Part shown: in pieces, positions 1-8,574 of the stretch
Numbering within the stretch: position 1 is the first letter of the stretch
Layout: each line of letters starts with the position of its first letter
Assembly (NCBI GenBank): GCA_945952585.1
Contig: CAMFII010000007.1
Location: forward strand, 1 to 64,000
Origin: an uncultured Rhodobacter sp.
Lineage (GTDB): Bacteria; Pseudomonadota; Alphaproteobacteria; Rhodobacterales; Rhodobacteraceae
Reading direction: 5' to 3'
DNA: 64,000 nucleotides
Made by a program: the position numbers and the translations under genes
Notes under the pieces: model-generated
Databases searched by the model: none
Told to the model about the DNA's origin: nothing
What the model saw: the letters and a program-made list of their open reading frames with translations, nothing else

Positions 1-54
1 AACTCACGACCCTAACCTTGGCAAGGTTATGCTCTACCCCTGAGCTACGCCCGC
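1..54 (-). tRNA. tRNA-Gly(GCC), 3' part cut by window edge
   Basis: These 54 bases are identical to the matching part of the complete tRNA-Gly at 261-335. Read on the minus strand they give the acceptor 5' strand, D arm, the anticodon loop TTGCCAA (anticodon GCC) and the start of the T arm. The rest of the T arm, the acceptor 3' strand and CCA lie outside the window. It is the downstream copy of a tandem pair and has its own candidate promoter at 67-95. Confidence 0.95.
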
Positions 55-66
55 ACCGTTGGCTGC

Positions 67-95
67 GGATTAGCGCATGTATCGGCAGAGGGCAA
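67..95 (-). promoter_or_regulatory. Candidate sigma70-type promoter of downstream tRNA-Gly
   Basis: On the minus strand TTGCCC (95-90) is followed after 17 bases by TAATCC (72-67), ending about 12 bases before the tRNA 5' end at 54. The spacing matches the arrangement at the other tRNA copy. The assignment rests on consensus resemblance and position only. Confidence 0.45.
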
Positions 96-210
96 GCGCG
101 TTTCGGCGCGGCGGGCAGGGCACGGCAACCGTCGCGCGGGGCGCGGCGAGGCGAGCCGATGACAGGGCATGCGAGCGAGGTTCGGACTGCTGTCGAAGCT
201 GCGGGATGGA

Positions 211-258
211 TCGGAAAATGCGAAGGGCGCCCCGTGGGACGCCCTTCGCGTTTTCCGA
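211..258. terminator. Bidirectional intrinsic terminator between the tRNA-Gly copies
   Basis: A long inverted repeat has the inner stem GCGAAGGGCG/CGCCCTTCGC flanked by TCGGAAAA on one side and TTTTCCGA on the other, so either strand gives a GC-rich hairpin followed by a T tract. It starts three bases after the CCA end of the tRNA at 261-335. It should end that transcript before the second tRNA. Confidence 0.8.
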
Positions 259-260
259 CC

Positions 261-335
261 TGGAGCGGGCGATGAGATTCGAACTCACGACCCTAACCTT
301 GGCAAGGTTATGCTCTACCCCTGAGCTACGCCCGC
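261..335 (-). tRNA. tRNA-Gly(GCC)
   Basis: The complement folds as a full cloverleaf: acceptor GCGGGCG/CGCCCGC, D stem GCTC/GAGC, anticodon stem TAACC/GGTTA with loop TTGCCAA (anticodon GCC), T arm GTGAG-TTCGAAT-CTCAT, discriminator T and an encoded CCA. It decodes GGC and GGU glycine codons. It is the complete, upstream member of a tandem duplicate. Confidence 0.97.
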
Positions 336-355
336 GTTCCTAGTCCGGTGGCGGG

Positions 356-384
356 GATTTATAAAGCCCCGCTGCGGCTTGCAA
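356..384 (-). promoter_or_regulatory. Promoter of tRNA-Gly
   Basis: On the minus strand TTGCAA (384-379), a 17-base spacer and TAAATC (361-356) place a start site a short distance before the tRNA 5' end at 335. The 356-361 segment lies in an A/T patch unusual for this GC-rich sequence. Confidence 0.55.
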
Positions 385-587
385 GAGGCAAAACGGTGTG
401 TCGACGGAAATCGGCCAAATTTATCCGGGACGGTCGCGCCGTGCCATGGCGCGGACCTGGGCAGACCCGACATCGCTGTCACGGAGCGCGTTGAAAGGCC
501 GCGGGGTTCCTTTACCATCGCCGCCGTGGCGACCGACGCCCGCGCGCCGGCGCTGCAGGTTGATCCGGGCGACAGGAGGGGGCCGCG

Positions 588-1406
588 ATGACCGATTGCG
601 TTGCACAGCATTACAGCGGAGAAGACCGTCTTTCGCTGGCCATAGCGGAAAGCCTGCGCAAGGCAGGCAAGGATATCGGAACGCTGACAACGGCCGATCT
701 GGCCAGCGTCGACGAGTTTCATATCGGCGGCCGCAAATCGACGTTGCACCTCGCCGAAGCGCTGAACCTCGCGCCCGGGTCAAGGGTCCTTGACCTCGGC
801 AGCGGTCTTGGTGGCCCCGCCCGCACGCTTGCCGAAACCTATGGCTGCCATGTCACCGGCATCGACCTGACGCCGGCCTTCTGCGAGGCGGCGGCCACCT
901 TGAGCGAGTGGGTCGGCCTTTCTGACCGGGTGACCTTTCTTGAGGGCGACGCCACGGACCTGCCGTTTAAGGACGCCAGCTTCGACGCGGCGACGACGAT
1001 CCATGTCGCGATGAACATCGCGCGCAAGGACCGCATGTATGCCGAGGCGCACCGGGTCCTGAAACCCGGCGGTCGCTTCGCCGTCTATGACGTGCTGCAG
1101 GGCGAGGGCGGGCCGCTGGTCTATCCCGTGCCCTGGGCGCGAACACCGGAGATCAGCCACCTTTCAACGCCCGAGGAGATGCCACGTCTGCTGGCAGATG
1201 CCGGGTTCCGGGTCGTCTCTACCGAGGATTCCACCGAAGAGTCGCTGAAATGGTTCGAGGCGATGGCGGCGCGGCTGTCGGTCGCCGCGCCGGCGGTGAC
1301 TTTCCAGACCTTCCTCGGCAACGACTTCCCGGTCATGGCCCGAAATCAGGTCACCAACCTGCGTGACCGCCGCATCCGGACGGTCACCTATATCTGCGAG
1401 GCGTAG
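588..1406 (+). CDS. SAM-dependent class I methyltransferase
   Basis: A 272-residue cytoplasmic methyltransferase. The SAM-binding motif I is clear near residues 67-80 (VLDLGSGLGGPART), followed by the acidic motif GIDLTP and motif VLKPGGRFAVYDV near residue 150-165. The fold resembles the UbiE/sarcosine-dimethylglycine methyltransferase group, but the substrate cannot be read from sequence. The ATG at 588 follows a GGAGGGGG ribosome site. About 250 bases without a recognisable gene separate it from the tRNA. It converges on pyc with a gap of only about 20 bases. Confidence 0.85.
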   Translation: MTDCVAQHYSGEDRLSLAIAESLRKAGKDIGTLTTADLASVDEFHIGGRKSTLHLAEALNLAPGSRVLDLGSGLGGPARTLAETYGCHVTGIDLTPAFCEAAATLSEWVGLSDRVTFLEGDATDLPFKDASFDAATTIHVAMNIARKDRMYAEAHRVLKPGGRFAVYDVLQGEGGPLVYPVPWARTPEISHLSTPEEMPRLLADAGFRVVSTEDSTEESLKWFEAMAARLSVAAPAVTFQTFLGNDFPVMARNQVTNLRDRRIRTVTYICEA

Positions 1407-1427
1407 GGTCGCGACGGCGGCGCAACC

Positions 1428-4400
1428 CTATTCCAATTCGATCAGCAGGTCCTTGGCGTCGATCTGCACGCCGGGCGTGACCAGCACCGACTTGACCGTC
1501 GCGGCGCGGTCGGCATGCAGGCCGGTCTCCATCTTCATCGCTTCGATGGTCAGGAGGAGATCGCCGGCATTGACCTTCTGCCCGGCCACCACCGCGACCG
1601 AGGCGATCGAGCCCGGCATCGGCGCGCCGACATGGGCGGGGTTGCCCTCGGCGGCCTTGGGGCGGGCCGCGGTCTTGGCCTTGATGGCACGGTTCGGCAC
1701 GCGGATGGTACGGGGCTGGCCGTTCAGCTCGAAGAAGACCTTCACCTCGCCGTCGTCACCCACCTCGCCCACGGTCTGCAGGCGGATCTCAAGCGTCTTG
1801 CCCGGATCGATCTCGGCGGTGATCTCCTCACCCGGCTGCATCCCGTAGAAGAAGGTGCGGGTCGGCAACACACGGACGGGACCGTAGGTGCGATGCCGCG
1901 CGCGGTAGTCGGAGAAGACCTTGGGATACATCAGGTAGCCGTTCAGGTCCTCGTCGTCGATCACCTCGCCTTCGGCGTCGCCCTTGCCAAGGCCGAGGTC
2001 CTTGACCAGCTTCTTGCGTGTGGCCTCGATGTCGAGCGCGGGGGCCAGCAGGCCGGGCCGGTCGGTGAAGGGTTTCTCGCCCTTCAGCACCTTGGCCTGG
2101 ATGCCCTTGGGCCAGCCGCCATGGGGCTGGCCAAGGTTGCCCTTGAGCATGTCGGCAACGGATTCAGGGAATGCCACGTCCACCGCCGGATCCTCGACCT
2201 GGGCCCGCGTCAGGCCCTGCGCCACCATCATCAGGGCCATGTCGCCAACGACCTTGGACGAGGGCGTGACCTTCACGATATCCCCGAACATCTGGTTGGC
2301 ATCGGCATAGGCCTGCGCGACCTCGTGCCAGCGGTCCTCCAGCCCGAGGCTGCGGGCCTGGGCCTTGAGATTGGTGAACTGGCCGCCGGGCATCTCGTGC
2401 AGGTACACCTCGGATGCCGGGGCTTGCAGGCCGCTCTCGAAGGCCGCGTATTGCTGGCGCACGGCTTCCCAGTAGTTCGAGATCTCACGGATCGCGCTCA
2501 TGTCGAGCCCGGTATCGCGGTCGGTATGCCTCAGCGCCTCGACGATCGAGCCGAGGCAGGCCTGTGAGGTGCCGCCCGAGAAGGCGTCCATCGCGGCGTC
2601 GACCGCATCCACGCCAGCCTCGCAAGCAGCGATGATCGTCGCTGCCGCCGCGCCGCTGGTGTCATGGGTGTGGAAGTGGACGGGCAGGCCCACCTCCTGC
2701 TTCAGCGTCTTGACGAGTTGGCGCGCGGCGGCGGGCTTCAGCAGCCCCGCCATGTCCTTCAGCCCGAGGATGTGGGAACCAGCGGCTTTCAGTTCCTGCG
2801 CGCGGGCGACGTAGTACTTCAGGTCATACTTCGACCGGTTGGGGTCGAGCATGTCGCCGGTATAGCAGACCGCCCCTTCCAGCACCTTGTTGGCCTCGAG
2901 CACCGCGTCCATCGCCACGCGCATGTTCTCGACCCAGTTCAGGCTGTCGAAGACTCGGAAGACGTCGACGCCGGTCTTGGCGGCCTGCGCGACGAAGAAC
3001 TTCACCACGTTGTCGGGGTAGTTGGTGTAGCCGACGCCGTTGGCCCCGCGCAGCAGCATCTGGGTCATCAGGTTCGGCATGGCCGCGCGCAGGTCGCGCA
3101 GGCGCTGCCAAGGGCATTCCTGCAGGAAGCGGTATGCCACGTCGAAGGTCGCGCCCCCCCAGCATTCGACGCTGAAGAGCTGCGGAAGGTTCGCGGCATA
3201 GACCGGCGCCACGCGGATCATGTTGATCGAGCGCATCCGGGTGGCGAGCAGGCTCTGGTGGCCGTCGCGCATGGTGGTGTCGGTGATGAGCACCTTCTTC
3301 TGCGCCTTGAGCCAGTCGGCGACTGCCTGCGGCCCCTTCTGTTCCAGCAGGTTGTGGGTGCCCATTGCGGGCTCGGCGTGGAGCTTTGGCACCCGCAGCG
3401 CGCGCGCCTCGGCCGGGGGTTTCGGCCGCCCGGCGGTCTCGGGATGCCCGTTCACCGTGATGTCGGCGATGTAGGTCAGGATCTTGGTCGCCCGGTCGCG
3501 CCGCTTCTTGAACTGGAACAGCTCGGGCGTCGTGTCGATGAACTTGGTCGTGTAGCTGTAGTCGAGGAAAGTCGGGTGTTTCAGCAGGTTGATGACGAAC
3601 TCGATATTCGTCGCCACGCCCCGGATGCGGAACTCGCGCAGCGCGCGGTCCATGCGGGCGATGGCCTTTTCGGGCGTCTGGGCATGGGCGGTGACCTTGA
3701 CCAAGAGCGAGTCGTAGTAGCGGGTGATGACCCCGCCCGCATAGGCCGTGCCGCCATCGAGCCGGATGCCGTTCCCCGTGGCCGAGCGATAGGCGGTCAG
3801 GCGGCCATAGTCGGGGATGAAGTTGTTGAGCGGGTCTTCGGTCGTGACCCGGCATTGCAGCGCGTGGCCGTTCAGCTTCACCTCGGCCTGGCTGGCGACG
3901 CCGGTCGCCTCGGACAGCGACTTGCCTTCCTCGATCAGGATCTGGGCCTGCACGATGTCGATGCCGGTCACTTCCTCGGTGACGGTATGCTCGACCTGGA
4001 CGCGGGGGTTCACCTCGATGAAGTAGAACTTGCCCGAGTCCATATCCATCAGGAACTCGACAGTGCCGGCGCATTCATAATTGACGTGCTGACAGATGCG
4101 CTTGGCCATCGCGCAGACGTCTTCGCGCTGCTCCTGTGTCAGGTAGGGAGCAGGCGCGCGCTCGACGACCTTCTGGTTTCGGCGCTGCACGGTGCAGTCG
4201 CGTTCCCACAGGTGCCAGACATTGCCTTGCCGGTCGCCGAGGATCTGCACCTCGACGTGTCGGGCCCGCAGGATCATCTTTTCGAGGTAGCCCTCGCCGT
4301 TGCCGAAGGCGGCTTCGGCCTCGCGCCTGCCCTCGCGCACTTTGTCGGCCAGTTCCTCGGGACTGGTGATCGGCCGCATCCCGCGCCCGCCGCCGCCCCA

Positions 4401-4889
4401 GCTGGCCTTGAGCATCAGGGGATAGCCGACCTCGGCCGCCTGTTTCTTGATGACTTCCATGTCATCGCCCAGGACCTCGGTCGCCGGGATGACCGGCACG
4501 CCGGCCTCGATCGCAACACGGCGGGCGCTGGCCTTGTCGCCAAGGGCACGCATCGTCTCGGCCCGCGGCCCGATGAAGGTGATGCCGGCGGCATCGCAGG
4601 CTTCGACGAAATCGGGGTTCTCGGACAGCAGCCCATAGCCCGGATGGATTGCATCAGCGCCAGACAGCTTGGCCACGCGGATGATTTCGGGGATGGAGAG
4701 GTAGGCACCGACTGGCGACAGGCCCTCTCCGATGCGATAGGCCTCGTCGGCCTTGAAGCGATGGAGGCTGAGCTTGTCTTCTTCCGCGTAGACGGCGACC
4801 GTCTTCTTTCCCATCTCGTTGGCGGCGCGCATGACGCGGATGGCGATCTCGCCGCGGTTGGCGACAAGGATCTTGCGGAATTCGGGCAT
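1428..4889 (-). CDS. pyc: Pyruvate carboxylase
   Basis: A 1153-residue multidomain enzyme that makes oxaloacetate from pyruvate, bicarbonate and ATP, refilling the TCA cycle. Domains in order are biotin carboxylase (residues about 1-460, starting FRKILVANRGEIA, with a GGGGRGM glycine loop), the metal-dependent carboxyltransferase (about 530-830, DTTMRDGHQSLLATR) and a C-terminal biotin carrier with EAMKMET; the biotinylated lysine is about residue 1119. Length fits single-chain bacterial Pyc. The start was set at 4889 because GGGAG precedes it closely; an in-frame extension to 4994 has no ribosome site and is low complexity. TTTGC/GCAAA repeats crowd its upstream region. Confidence 0.97.
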   Translation of the reverse strand: MPEFRKILVANRGEIAIRVMRAANEMGKKTVAVYAEEDKLSLHRFKADEAYRIGEGLSPVGAYLSIPEIIRVAKLSGADAIHPGYGLLSENPDFVEACDAAGITFIGPRAETMRALGDKASARRVAIEAGVPVIPATEVLGDDMEVIKKQAAEVGYPLMLKASWGGGGRGMRPITSPEELADKVREGRREAEAAFGNGEGYLEKMILRARHVEVQILGDRQGNVWHLWERDCTVQRRNQKVVERAPAPYLTQEQREDVCAMAKRICQHVNYECAGTVEFLMDMDSGKFYFIEVNPRVQVEHTVTEEVTGIDIVQAQILIEEGKSLSEATGVASQAEVKLNGHALQCRVTTEDPLNNFIPDYGRLTAYRSATGNGIRLDGGTAYAGGVITRYYDSLLVKVTAHAQTPEKAIARMDRALREFRIRGVATNIEFVINLLKHPTFLDYSYTTKFIDTTPELFQFKKRRDRATKILTYIADITVNGHPETAGRPKPPAEARALRVPKLHAEPAMGTHNLLEQKGPQAVADWLKAQKKVLITDTTMRDGHQSLLATRMRSINMIRVAPVYAANLPQLFSVECWGGATFDVAYRFLQECPWQRLRDLRAAMPNLMTQMLLRGANGVGYTNYPDNVVKFFVAQAAKTGVDVFRVFDSLNWVENMRVAMDAVLEANKVLEGAVCYTGDMLDPNRSKYDLKYYVARAQELKAAGSHILGLKDMAGLLKPAAARQLVKTLKQEVGLPVHFHTHDTSGAAAATIIAACEAGVDAVDAAMDAFSGGTSQACLGSIVEALRHTDRDTGLDMSAIREISNYWEAVRQQYAAFESGLQAPASEVYLHEMPGGQFTNLKAQARSLGLEDRWHEVAQAYADANQMFGDIVKVTPSSKVVGDMALMMVAQGLTRAQVEDPAVDVAFPESVADMLKGNLGQPHGGWPKGIQAKVLKGEKPFTDRPGLLAPALDIEATRKKLVKDLGLGKGDAEGEVIDDEDLNGYLMYPKVFSDYRARHRTYGPVRVLPTRTFFYGMQPGEEITAEIDPGKTLEIRLQTVGEVGDDGEVKVFFELNGQPRTIRVPNRAIKAKTAARPKAAEGNPAHVGAPMPGSIASVAVVAGQKVNAGDLLLTIEAMKMETGLHADRAATVKSVLVTPGVQIDAKDLLIELE

Positions 4890-4972
4890 CGGTTTCTCCC
4901 TGCGCGAAGGCGGTGGCGCTAACGGCCGCAGTCTAGGGGTGCTGCGGTGCGGCGCAAGGGCGGGAACTGCCG

Positions 4973-5047
4973 TTTGCGGCGCAAATTGCGACATTTGCAG
5001 GCATGGCTTGGCGATCGCGTTTGCGGAGCGCCCAAAGATTGTGCAAA
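4973..5047. promoter_or_regulatory. Cluster of TTTGC/GCAAA motifs upstream of pyc
   Basis: Within 75 bases upstream of pyc there are TTTGC at 4973, 4994 and 5020 and GCAAA at 4981 and 5043. The first two form the perfect palindrome TTTGC-GGC-GCAAA (4973-4985). Regulators of the short-chain acyl-CoA-responsive ScfR/PccR/RamB type are known to bind TTTGCAAA-like sites in Rhodobacter and actinobacteria. That such a regulator acts here is inference; none is encoded in the window. Confidence 0.45.
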
Positions 5048-5060
5048 GGCCCGACTGCGA

Positions 5061-6590
5061 CTATTCGCCTCTGGGAACCACGCGGTTGGCCAGCGGGATT
5101 TCTTCAAGCCGCAGGGCAATGAAGAATCCAATCGCGCCAAGCACGGCGACGGCCCAGTAGATCGGGTGAACGGCGTTCACGACGGCCGAGGCCACGTCGG
5201 CCTTCAGCGCCGGGTCGAGGCTCGCCATCTGCTGAGGTCCGATTTCGACCCCCGCCGGAAGTGTGACGCCCTTGGCGGCAAGGCTCGCTGCCATCCGCGC
5301 CGTGAACAGGGCGCCGAAGGCCGCGACGGCAAGCGAGCCGCCGATCTGGCGGAACATCACGCCGGCCGCTGTCGCCGTCCCCAGTTGCTGGCGCGGCACG
5401 GCGTTCTGGACGGCAGTGGTCACGACCGGAAAGATGCAGCCCATGCCTAGGCCGAGGAGGGCGATGATCAAGCCGAAGGTCACCTCACTGGTCGTCCCGC
5501 TCAGCGTCGCAAGAAGCAGTCCGGCCACGGAAATGACGGCAGTTCCGATCATCGGCAGGATCCGGTATCGACCCGTCTTGCCCATGTAACGCCCCGAAAG
5601 GTTCGCCGCTGTCAGGATGCCAAGCGTCATCGGCACCAGCAGCAACCCCGACACGGTGGGCGAGGCGCCCTTGGCGATCTGCAGGTAGATCGGCAGGAAG
5701 GTGATGGCCCCGAACATTGCCGCACCCGAGATGAACCCGATCGCCGAGGTGTTGCGGAACACGTTCAGTCCGAAAAGCGAGGGCGGCAGGATCGGCTCGG
5801 AGGCGCCGGCCTCGATCCGGAAGAACAGCCAGCCCGAGGCCAGCACCAGCACGATCAGGCCAAGCGTGGTGGGCGACAGCCAGTCGATCGTCGAGCCGCC
5901 AAGACTGGTCACCAACGTCAGGGAGGCCAGCGCAACAGAAAGCGTCGCAGCTCCAGCCCAGTCGATCTTGTGGTCGTGATGGGCGGTGAAGGGCGGGAAG
6001 CTGAGCGTGAAAAAGACGACGGCCAAAAGGCCGAAGGGGATGTTGACGTAGAAGATCCAGTGCCAGCTGGCCACCTCGACGAACCAGCCGCCGATGAGCG
6101 GGCCAAGCATCGAGGCGAGCGAAAAGACGATGGCGAAGATGCCCTGCACCTTGCCGCGGTCGCGGGGCGCGATGACGTCGCCGACAACGGCCAGCGCCAG
6201 CACGAAAAGTCCGCCGCCTCCAAGGCCCTGAATGGCGCGCGAGATGATCAGGAACAGCATCGAGGTCGCCAGACCGCAAAGCGCTGATCCGAACAGGAAC
6301 AACCCGACCGAGATGAAGACCATCCGCCGCCGCCCGTACAAATCGCCGAGCTTGCCGTAAAGGGGCGCCACGACTGTCGAGGCGAGGACATAGGCTGTCA
6401 CGACCCAGGACAGGTGATCCAGGCCGCCAAGATCGGCGACGATGGTCGGCAGCGCGGTCGAGACGATGGTCTGATCCATGGCGGCGAGCAGAAGCAGAAC
6501 GCCGATCGAGGCGATGACCATCCGGGTCGATCCGGTCGCGACCTGCGCCGGAGCGTGCGGGGATGGGGGCGTCTGGATCGGATCCGGCAT
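5061..6590 (-). CDS. MFS exporter, DHA2 family (EmrB/QacA type, 14 TM)
   Basis: A 509-residue inner-membrane proton-coupled exporter. The N-terminal segment has the DHA2 signature around the first helix (LLLLAAMDQTIVSTALPTI), the loop motif GKLGDLYGRRR between helices 2 and 3, and a motif-C-like glycine/proline helix near SMLGPLIGGWF. Length and hydrophobicity fit 14 transmembrane helices. It is divergent from the MarR gene at 6714, and the shared intergenic region holds inverted repeats overlapping its likely promoter, so repression by that MarR is likely. The substrate, probably drugs or hydrophobic toxins, is inferred from family. Confidence 0.9.
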   Translation of the reverse strand: MPDPIQTPPSPHAPAQVATGSTRMVIASIGVLLLLAAMDQTIVSTALPTIVADLGGLDHLSWVVTAYVLASTVVAPLYGKLGDLYGRRRMVFISVGLFLFGSALCGLATSMLFLIISRAIQGLGGGGLFVLALAVVGDVIAPRDRGKVQGIFAIVFSLASMLGPLIGGWFVEVASWHWIFYVNIPFGLLAVVFFTLSFPPFTAHHDHKIDWAGAATLSVALASLTLVTSLGGSTIDWLSPTTLGLIVLVLASGWLFFRIEAGASEPILPPSLFGLNVFRNTSAIGFISGAAMFGAITFLPIYLQIAKGASPTVSGLLLVPMTLGILTAANLSGRYMGKTGRYRILPMIGTAVISVAGLLLATLSGTTSEVTFGLIIALLGLGMGCIFPVVTTAVQNAVPRQQLGTATAAGVMFRQIGGSLAVAAFGALFTARMAASLAAKGVTLPAGVEIGPQQMASLDPALKADVASAVVNAVHPIYWAVAVLGAIGFFIALRLEEIPLANRVVPRGE

Positions 6591-6639
6591 ATCAGAGACT
6601 CATCGTTTGACTGTGCCCAGCATGCCTATGCCCTGCGAA

Positions 6640-6684
6640 TTTATGTGTCAACAGCACATAAATGTCATTATCATATTGTTGACA
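6640..6684. promoter_or_regulatory. Divergent operator/promoter between MFS and marR
   Basis: Two overlapping inverted repeats are present. TTTATGTG (6640-6647) pairs with CACATAAA (6655-6662), and TGTCAACA (6646-6653) pairs with TGTTGACA (6677-6684). The second pair places a TTGACA -35 hexamer on each strand facing outward. MarR proteins typically bind such palindromes between divergent genes, so repression of both genes at this site is a reasonable inference. Confidence 0.6.
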
Positions 6685-6713
6685 AGAGCACTGGATTGAG
6701 CGAACTCGCCGGC

Positions 6714-7268
6714 ATGACCACACGCGATGCCCATCCCTATTCCGCCAAACTGGCGACGGCCCTGGCCGAACACGGCTTTTCCCCTGCTGCCGCCGAGGCG
6801 CTTCTGGGTATTGATGCCGAAAGCTTCGCGTTCATGCGGCGGGTCAAGAAGGGTGACATCCCCCAAAGCCTGATGGAGGAGTTGGGGGCCGGTATCGAAC
6901 CGATGCAGTTCCAGTCTCTGGCGGCAATCATCCGGATCGAGACCGGGCGCGGACGGCCTGCCGAGGAGCCGACCGTTGGACTTCTGGCCGAAGAAATGCA
7001 GGTCGACGCCTCGCGCGCCAGCCGCATCGCCGCCGACCTGGTCGAGCGCGGCCTAGTGGCCCGCGCCGCCAGCCAGGAGGATGGCCGTCGCTCGGTTCTC
7101 GTGCCGACGGCGCAGGGACGCGCGCTTCTGGACGCTTTCCTGCGGGCGAAGTGGCAGCGGACGATGCGCCTTTTCCGCGACTGGCCCGAAGAGGATGTTC
7201 TGGCCTTCGCCCGCCTTCTCAAGCGCTATAATGATGGCATGAGGGCCCAGTATCCGACGGCCCGTTAA
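6714..7268 (+). CDS. MarR-family transcriptional regulator
   Basis: A 184-residue winged-helix regulator. The HTH runs from about residue 85 to 140 ([26 protein letters not shown]), followed by the wing (EDGRRSVLVPTAQGRAL). It has a longer N-terminal helix region than most MarR proteins, about 50 residues before the dimer helix. The ATG at 6714 was chosen because upstream in-frame codons overlap the divergent MFS gene and its operator; no strong ribosome site is visible. It most likely represses the MFS exporter and itself through 6640-6684. The next gene starts 17 bases after its stop and may be cotranscribed. Confidence 0.88.
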   Translation: MTTRDAHPYSAKLATALAEHGFSPAAAEALLGIDAESFAFMRRVKKGDIPQSLMEELGAGIEPMQFQSLAAIIRIETGRGRPAEEPTVGLLAEEMQVDASRASRIAADLVERGLVARAASQEDGRRSVLVPTAQGRALLDAFLRAKWQRTMRLFRDWPEEDVLAFARLLKRYNDGMRAQYPTAR

Positions 7269-7285
7269 GCTGCGGGAGGGGCGTC

Positions 7286-8062
7286 ATGCGGCTGGGTATT
7301 CTCGGGGCGACCGGCTGGTTAGGGCAGGGGCTTGGTCTGGGTCTGATCGCGAAGGGCCTGTGGCCCGCCGACCAGTTGGTGCTGCTCAACCGATCGGGCA
7401 AGGCGGGCGACTATGCCGACCAGCCGGTGGTCTGGGCGCAGGACGCCGCCGATCTTTGTTCCAGGTCCGACATTCTTGTCTTGTCCACCCGGCCCGAGGA
7501 TTTTCCGCCCGAGGGCTTCGACGCCGGTGACCGGCTGGTGATCTCGTTCATGACCGCCTGGACGCTGGCAAAGCTTTCGGCGCGTTGGCCTGCCGCCCGG
7601 ATCGTGCGGGCCATGCCGAATGGCGGGGCGAGCATCGGACGGTCCTATACGCCCTGGGTCGCGCCCGGCCTGTCGGGCGAGGACGTGGGGCTGGTCAGCC
7701 GGATCCTGTCGGCCATGGGGGCTGAGGACCGGGTCGCCGACGAGGGGCTGCTAGATTATCTGACCGCCCTGTCGGGGTCGGGGCCCGCCTATCCCGCGCT
7801 CCTCGCCCAGGCGATGCTGGCCGATGCGCTGGCGCGGGGCGTGCCAAGGGCGATCGCCGAAAAGGCGGTCGAGGCGGTCGTCTGCGGATCGGCCCCGTTC
7901 CTTGAAGGGCGGATGGATGGCCTGCAGGAGATCGTCGACAGCTTCCTGTCCTATCGCGGCGTGACTGCGGCCGGGATGGCGATCGCCGGGCCTGCCTTCG
8001 ACCGTGCGATGCATGACGCACTCTCTGCCGCCGAGGCAAAGGCGCGGGCGATGGGCGAATAG
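7286..8062 (+). CDS. Pyrroline-5-carboxylate reductase-like protein (ProC family)
   Basis: A 258-residue NAD(P)-dependent oxidoreductase. The Rossmann N-terminus is MRLGILGATGWLGQGL, the middle carries RAMPNGGASIG, and the C-terminal half has the ProC hallmark LTALSGSGPAYPALL. ProC reduces pyrroline-5-carboxylate to proline. The glycine loop GATGWLG differs from the usual GxGNMG/A form, so it may be a side-branch homologue acting on another imine. A GGGAGGGGC site precedes the ATG. It sits 17 bases after marR, and no proline-biosynthesis partner is adjacent. Confidence 0.8.
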   Translation: MRLGILGATGWLGQGLGLGLIAKGLWPADQLVLLNRSGKAGDYADQPVVWAQDAADLCSRSDILVLSTRPEDFPPEGFDAGDRLVISFMTAWTLAKLSARWPAARIVRAMPNGGASIGRSYTPWVAPGLSGEDVGLVSRILSAMGAEDRVADEGLLDYLTALSGSGPAYPALLAQAMLADALARGVPRAIAEKAVEAVVCGSAPFLEGRMDGLQEIVDSFLSYRGVTAAGMAIAGPAFDRAMHDALSAAEAKARAMGE

Positions 8063-8133
8063 GCGCGGTTTTGCCTGCCGGTCACATTGGGACGCCGACA
8101 GAAGACTGTAGCCTTCGGGATGGCGGAGCAGCC

Positions 8134-8529
8134 TCAGACGGGCCGCGGACGCACCGGAACATGGGTCTGTCCGGGCCTCAGCCGGTCGCGCTGCCGCTCC
8201 CGCGCCAGGATCGACACCGCGTCGACCTCGCGCAGCCGATGTGACGGATCGGTGGGGATTTCCCCTGCCGCGATCAGCGACAGGTAGCGCGCGCAACACA
8301 CCCGCAGGAACGAGGTGAAGTTGCCCATGTCGTGATCCGCCTCCAGCGCCTCGCGATAGAGCCGGGCGATGAGCTGGTTCACCGTCAACTCATCCCGGGC
8401 ACCGATCTCCTCGAGCGTTGCCCAGAAGAACGCCTCGAGCCGGATCGAGGTCGCCACGCCGTCGATGCGCAGCGACTTGGTGCGTTGGTTCCAGTTGTCG
8501 GGGTCGGCCCCGATGAACAGCTGGCACAT
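8134..8529 (-). CDS. Ribbon-helix-helix domain protein (RHH_4 type)
   Basis: A 131-residue cytoplasmic protein whose middle segment (KSLRIDGVATSIRLEAFFW... TVNQLIARLYREAL) matches the ribbon-helix-helix family often found in alphaproteobacteria, usually annotated as an aryl-sulfate sulfotransferase-associated or hypothetical RHH protein. The strand-helix-helix layout suggests a DNA-binding dimer. The C-terminus (about residues 100-131) is arginine-rich and probably disordered. A GGGGGAGG ribosome site supports the ATG at 8529. No toxin gene is adjacent, so an antitoxin role is not supported. Confidence 0.75.
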   Translation of the reverse strand: MCQLFIGADPDNWNQRTKSLRIDGVATSIRLEAFFWATLEEIGARDELTVNQLIARLYREALEADHDMGNFTSFLRVCCARYLSLIAAGEIPTDPSHRLREVDAVSILARERQRDRLRPGQTHVPVRPRPV

Positions 8530-8574
8530 GGGCCTCCCCCCTCGTTTCAGCAGTATCGACGGTGTCGCGGCAGG

